Below are positions 1-6,000 of a DNA stretch of 12,449 bases, in pieces. This DNA comes from Candidatus Acetothermia bacterium. Lineage in GTDB: Bacteria > Bipolaricaulota > Bipolaricaulia > Bipolaricaulales > Bipolaricaulaceae. The position numbers and the translations under genes are program-made. The first letter of the stretch is position 1, and each line of letters opens with the position of its first letter. The notes below the pieces were generated by a model. The model searched no databases and was not told the origin of the DNA. It saw only the letters and a program-made list of their open reading frames with translations. The stretch covers positions 1-12,449 of the forward strand of contig PUMC01000118.1 in NCBI GenBank assembly GCA_003552425.1, in the 5' to 3' direction.

Positions 1-3000
1 AGCCACAGGCGGTCATCGTCCTGGCCGTCCAGATCGAGGTCCCCGTAGAACTCCGCCGGGTAGCAGTCTGGATCGAAGGGATCCGTGCCGGACGCGATCT
101 CGTCCTCGTCCGAGAATCCGTCCCCGTCAGTGTCCACCGGGAGGGTGCTGATCGGACGGATGATGGGGATGGGCTGCGAGTTACAAGGATCGTGGGACAG
201 GCCGTCCAGCCATCCATCGCCGACCGAATCGCGGTTTGTCGGATCGAGATACGGCACGAACCGGACGACGTAGTCGATATCGTCGCGCGTGATCACCTGC
301 TCGATCACGCCAGCCTCCGGAAGCCTGTGTGCGTCGGGGTCAGGAAGGACCACGTAGATCGGCTCGCACACCCAGTCGACTTCCTCTCCGTCGAGCAGCC
401 AATCGTTGTCCGTGTCGTGATCGAGGGGGTTCGTCGGCGGGAACACACGGCCGGTCGATTTGCGGATCCCGTGGCGCTCCTCCCAGTCGTCGAGTCCGTC
501 CCCGTCTGTGTCCGGATCGCAGGGGTTGGTCTCGATGAGCCGGGTGAACGCCCCTCCTGGGTAGTTGATGATGTCGAAGTCCCCCGGGTGGAAGTCGAAG
601 TGCCCGTCGTGGTTCAGGTCCTCTTCGCCATCGAGGAGCCCGTCGCCGTCCGTGTCGGGGTTGAGGGGATCCATGCAGCCGAGCGAGGGATACGTGACGA
701 GAATGGGTCGCCCGAACGAATCGTGGGTCGGGATCAGGTGCTGCCTGTTTACGGAGAACCCCAGGACTTCGATGCCGTCGCCCACTGCGTCCCCGTCGGT
801 GTCGGGGTTGTTGGGGTCGGTCTCGTCCGGATGACGTCTTCCGTCGCCGCGTTCGTTCTCGCCGATACCCAAGGGGTTCGGGTGGCCTCCAATGCCCGTG
901 AGGCACCGGGGGTTGATCACAGCACCGGGATGGTCGCTCAACATGTACGGTGTACGCGCTCCGCCATCACACAGCCCGTCCGCGTCCGTGTCCGGGTCCA
1001 GGGGGTTCGTGGGGTTTTCACCGAGGACTTCGGCCGAGTCCAGGAGCCCGTCCTTATCTGTGTCGGCTGTGAACGGGCAGGTTCCCAGGTCGACCTCCAT
1101 CCCATCGCTCAGTCCATCGCCGTCCGTGTCCCAGTTCCCGGGGTCCGTGCCCAGGCCAACTTCCACTCCGTCAAGCACCCCGTCTCCGTCTGAATCGGGG
1201 TTACAGACGTTGGGGAGGCGGCTGCCGCCAATCCTGCCTGCCCGCAAGAGTGGGTCTGCCTGGGTGGAGAGCCGCGTGGCGTCGGCATCGGTCACGATAG
1301 GCGTCGGGTCAACGAGCGTGTAGACCATCCCCGGCCAGCCGGGTTGCAAGGACTCGGCCGGAAGGTGGCTTGCTGCAGGCGTGGGATAGAGACCCTCCTC
1401 GAAGGTCCATGTGTAGGGTTCACCATCGAGGAACACGGTTCGAGTAATGACGGCCCCGTCAACGACCCCGTCGTCGTCCGAGTCGGCCCTGTTGACGTAG
1501 GGACAGGTATCCTGCTCCCCGCCGAGACCAAGGAAGTAGGCTGAGCGGGGATCCCCGAGCCGGGTACCTGGGTAGAGATCATGCTGAAGGGTGTTGATGT
1601 TGAACGTCCATTCCGTCCAGTCGTCGAAGTAGTCCCCATCGGTATTGGGGTTCAGCGGATCGCTCTCCTGCTTGAACTGACGGTTGGGCCACTGTCCCGC
1701 GATGGCGATGAGCTCGTCGGCATCTCCGACCCGGTCGCCATCGGTGTCCCAGTGCAGGGGATCCGTGCCGGTAGTCATGTGCTCCTCGAAATCCGACAAA
1801 CCGTCCTGGTCCATGTCGCTATCGAGGGCGGCCACGGTCGTGACCTCCTTGGTTCCGTAGCCGCCAGGCAGCCAGTGACCGTCCGGCACCCTTGCCGTGA
1901 TCTCCCATCCCCACAGGAAGACCTCAACACCGTCGGACAGTCCATCTCCATCGGTGTCGGGGTTGCAGGGATCTGGCCACCCCGAAGCCGGACCGTAACT
2001 GTCGCCCAGCGTCACGACATCCTCCGACCAGGGGATGCGGTGGGGCTCGTCCCTACCGCCCCGCGTGACCTCTTCGTAGTCGGAGAGGCCATCCCCGTCT
2101 GAGTCGGCCACGGCCACGAACGGCCCGTAGGTCATGTATGGGCCGCTCGGCGAGCAGGACTTGCCGATCTCGTAGTAGTCGATGAGGCCATCGCCGTCGG
2201 TGTCGGCGATCAAAGGATTCGACCACATGCGTTCATCATCGAACCCCGGGAAGTACGTATATGGACAGTCACCCTTTGCAGCCGGTAAGTTTTCCGCAAA
2301 CCCATGTTCCGGAGTGGGCGCAAAGCGCGTGGACACCTCGATCCCGTCGCTGACCCCGTCGCCGTCGGTGTCCCAGTGGAGCGGGTTCGTGCCGTAGACG
2401 TTGAGCTCCCAGCTGTCAAGCAGCCCATCCTGGTCCATGTCGAAATCGAGGGCGGGCACCGTGACCACGGGGCCGTCGGGTGTGTTGGCCGTAGTCGTCC
2501 AGCCCCACAGGCCGACCTCCGCACCGTCCGACATCCCGTCGCCATCGGTGTCCGGGTTGCAGGGATCGGTCCACCCGATTCCAGGGCGGGTGCTATCCCC
2601 TATCTGTACGATACCTGTGGGCCATGATTCGCGCGTTGGGTTACGGGTGCCTCCCGCAGTGACCTCGGCATGGTCGGACAGGCCATCCCCGTCGGAGTCG
2701 GCCATATTGACGTACGGTCCGTAGGTCGCGCCATCGGGGATGCCACTCACTTCCCCGGTCTCAGGGTCACGAATCCCGCACGACTTGCCGATCTCGTAGT
2801 AGTCGGACAGGCCATCGCCGTCTGTGTCGGCGAGCAGAGGGCTCGACCACATGCGCGGATCGTCGAAGCCTGGGTAGAACACCCATCCTGAGACGGGATC
2901 TGTGCTGGATCCGTTCATGTCGAAGTGCGCAGCAGTGCGGCCGAAGCGGGTGGAGACCTCCAGGCCATCGCCCAGGCCGTCGCCGTCGGTATCAGGGTTG

Positions 3001-6000
3001 CACGGATCTGTGCCGAACAGACCGTCTTCCGCGCCGTCGAGCAGCCCGTCGCCATCGCTGTCGGCGAACAGGGGGTTCGGACAGGCAAAAGCCCGATGCT
3101 CATTATTGTGGGGGTCGTAGTTCAGGATGATCCACCCGCCGGCGTCGTCGATCTCGTCGCCGTCGGTGATCCCGTCGCCGTCGGTATCCACCTTGTAGGG
3201 GTCTGTCCCGATGCGCATCTCAACGACATCCGGAATCCCATCGCCGTCGAGGTCCGTGCAGGCGATCAGCGAGTACGTCTCGAGGGCGATCTTGGCAAGC
3301 CCGATGAACAGGCCAACCCAATCACTTGCCGGGATGGTGCTCCCGGTGATCACCAGGAACCCGGCGCCGATGATGGGATCAGGCGCCGCTCGGACCGAGA
3401 GCTGACTTGCATCGAGAACCAGCGCAATTGTGTCGGCAGCAAGGCAGCCGGCGTTCAGGCCATAGATGATCTCGTGGACGTTGAGGGCGTTGGCTCCTGC
3501 AGGGACGCCCACTGTCTCGGGTTGGATGAACTCCGAACGGTCGGTGTTACCAGCGCCTGTAGACGTCAGGTGGACACGGTTAGTCGGCTTGTACTGGACG
3601 GTCAGGTTCGCATAGATGATGTCCGTTTCCACGTTTCCGTAAGAGAACGCAGCGTGCTGTGAGAGCGTTAGCAAATCTTCGAGTTCGGGCTCACCCTCCT
3701 TCCCGAGGTCGTGCACCGTGCCGGTTGGCATTGAGCGGGTGCCGGTCTCTCCCACATCCGTCACCGTTACGGTGTAGCTATAGCCTGTAGATGTTGCGGT
3801 GGTCTCGACCTTGGTTTCCGTTAGCCGCCGGAAGATGGCTTGCGCAAACGCGCCGTCGGTTGAGGCATGGACACCGCCAATGGGCTCATAGACCAGATGG
3901 AGGGTGTCGAAATCCGCGTCGAGGTCGAGCCCTGTGCGCATATAGTGGAAGCTGCGGAGTGAGTGGTGATCGGTAGGAGAAGGGATCAGGGCAAGCCTGT
4001 CCCCGATGGGGGTGGGCGAGATCACGCCTTCCACTTTGGGTTCGAGTGTCTTCGTAATCCTCAGCATGCCTAGTGGGGCGGACTTCACCCCCTCATCGCC
4101 TACATCGCTGACTTTGACGATGAAGCGCGCGCTTTCGTTGACGAGTATGGTGTCAGACGGGGCCTCGGTGAACTCGATCTTCGTTGGCCGCAGATTCACC
4201 GTGAGCAATGGCAGTTCCGTTGCCTTGCCTCTGTGGACGTTTGATCCGGAGTAGGTTGCCGTGATCGTGGTCATCCCGGCGTCGCCCGGGCCGGGTGTGT
4301 AGGTGACGGTACACGTGCCGTCAGCCGCCAACGTGCAACTGTCCTCGGAGAACACGCCGCTCTTGCTCCCCCCATCGGAGAAGGCCACCTCGCCGGTGGG
4401 CACCAAAGGCGTCCCGGCAGTGGTGCTGTCCTCCACGCTCACAGTGATCGTAACGGGCTGGTGGATGTACGCCGTGGTCGGGCTCATAGAGGCGGAGAGG
4501 TCTACGTTGCGCTTGATGATCTCCTGACTGAAGACGCCCGTGCTCTTGGAGAATCCTGTTGTGCCTTGATACGTCACCGTGATGATATGAGGACTCGTTG
4601 CGCCGCTTGTGGGCTTGTAGGTGAACGTGCAGCGCCCCGAGGCGTCAAGGGTCATCGTCCCTGCGCTCAGGACTCCATTACCAGAGGGTGCAACGGAGAT
4701 GTTCACCTTCCCTGTAGGGTAGCTGGTGGGGTCAGCAGGCCTCACCACCTCCACCACAAATGTAGCGGTGTTCCCGACGATCAACGGGGTGTCCGCTCCC
4801 ATGACGTGGGTGATGGTTGTCGGATCAGCGTCTGGCTCCTCAATATAGCCATGTGTGTCCGTGTCGCTGCTCCCGCTGAAGTTGGCATCCCCCCCATAGG
4901 AGGCCGTCAGGGTCAGCGAATCTGTCTGTGTACGGGTCATCGTGCACGACCAAGCACCGCTGGACACAGAGATGGACGCGCTGCAGCTTTTCGAGGTCCC
5001 GTCGGTAACCGTAACAGTGCCTGTCGGGTAGGGTGGTGCGTAGTCCCCCGTCACCGTTCCCGTAACAAGATACGACTGGCCCAAGAATGAGGGATTCGGT
5101 TCGTGGGAGACGATCACTGTCGTAGTACCTGCTTTGTTCACCGTGTGGTTGACGAGAGCGCTGCTGCTTTCGTTGTGATCACCGCTGCCCAAGTACTCCG
5201 CGGCGATCTCGTGCGTGCCAGCGGGAAGGAGTTTGTCGGTGCCGTTCGTCATCAGGGTGGCAGACCCACCCACAAGCGCCACTGCCCCGCCGAGGTCAAC
5301 CGCTCCATACTTAAACTGGACGTTACCCACAGGGGTTCCCCCGCCTGGAGACACCGCACTCACGTCCGCGGTCAGCGTCACCGGTTGGCCAACAACGGTG
5401 TCCGCATCCGGAGAGATGGTCAAAGCAACGCTAGTGTCCGCCTTGTTCACCGTGTGGTTGACGAGAGTGCTGCCGCTTTCGTTGTGATCACCGCTGCCGA
5501 AGTACTCCGCGGCGATCTCGTGCGTGCCAGCGGGAAGGAGCTTGTCGGTGCCGTTCGTCGTTAGTGTGGCAGACCCGCCGGCATCGAGCGTCACTGGCGT
5601 GCCGAGATTCTGCGCTCCATACTTGAACTGGACGTCACCCACAGGGGTTCCCCCGCCAGGAAGGGTCGCACTTACGACCGCGGTCAGCGTCACCGGTTCG
5701 CCAACAACGGTGGGCGACGCTGGGGAGATGGTCAAGACAACGGCAGTATCGGCCTCAACTACCTTGTGCGACTTCTCTGGGCTGGCACTCTGTTCGTGAT
5801 CACCACTGCCGAGGTACTCCGCTTTCAACGTATAGGTGCCGACCAAAAGGCCTACCGCCTCCCATTCCGCTTTGCCGCTTGAGTTGAGCGCTACATCTTT
5901 TTCCGTCCCGTTGTATGTGAACCTCACGTATTCCTCGGGGATTCCTCCCCCCGGCGCGTTCGTCGTCACTTTGGCGGTTAGCGTGACGGTTTCGCCGAAC

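Larger units (their letters stand above)
3..3263 (-). repeat. Thrombospondin type 3-like calcium-binding repeat region (about 27 motifs)
   Basis: From residue 1905 to the window edge the protein is dominated by motifs of the form (N/A)-D-(T/S)-D-G-D-G-(L/V)-x-D-(G)-x-E, counted by hand as about 27. Many are followed by GTDP or preceded by DPCNP. The regularly spaced aspartates are the known calcium ligands of thrombospondin type 3 and related secreted bacterial repeats. The sequence between motifs is irregular, with inserts of 5-60 residues, so this is not a simple tandem array. Some motifs are degenerate, for example DSVGDGW near 285-275 and DTDNDW near 420-400, and may not bind calcium. The region continues beyond the left edge. 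Confidence 0.9.

Noticed and set aside
1..3263. CRISPR-like regular recurrence of a short GTCGCCGTCGGTGTC-type sequence
   Set aside because: The recurring unit is the codons for DTDGDG in an open reading frame, with variable spacing and variable synonymous bases. There are no constant-length spacers.
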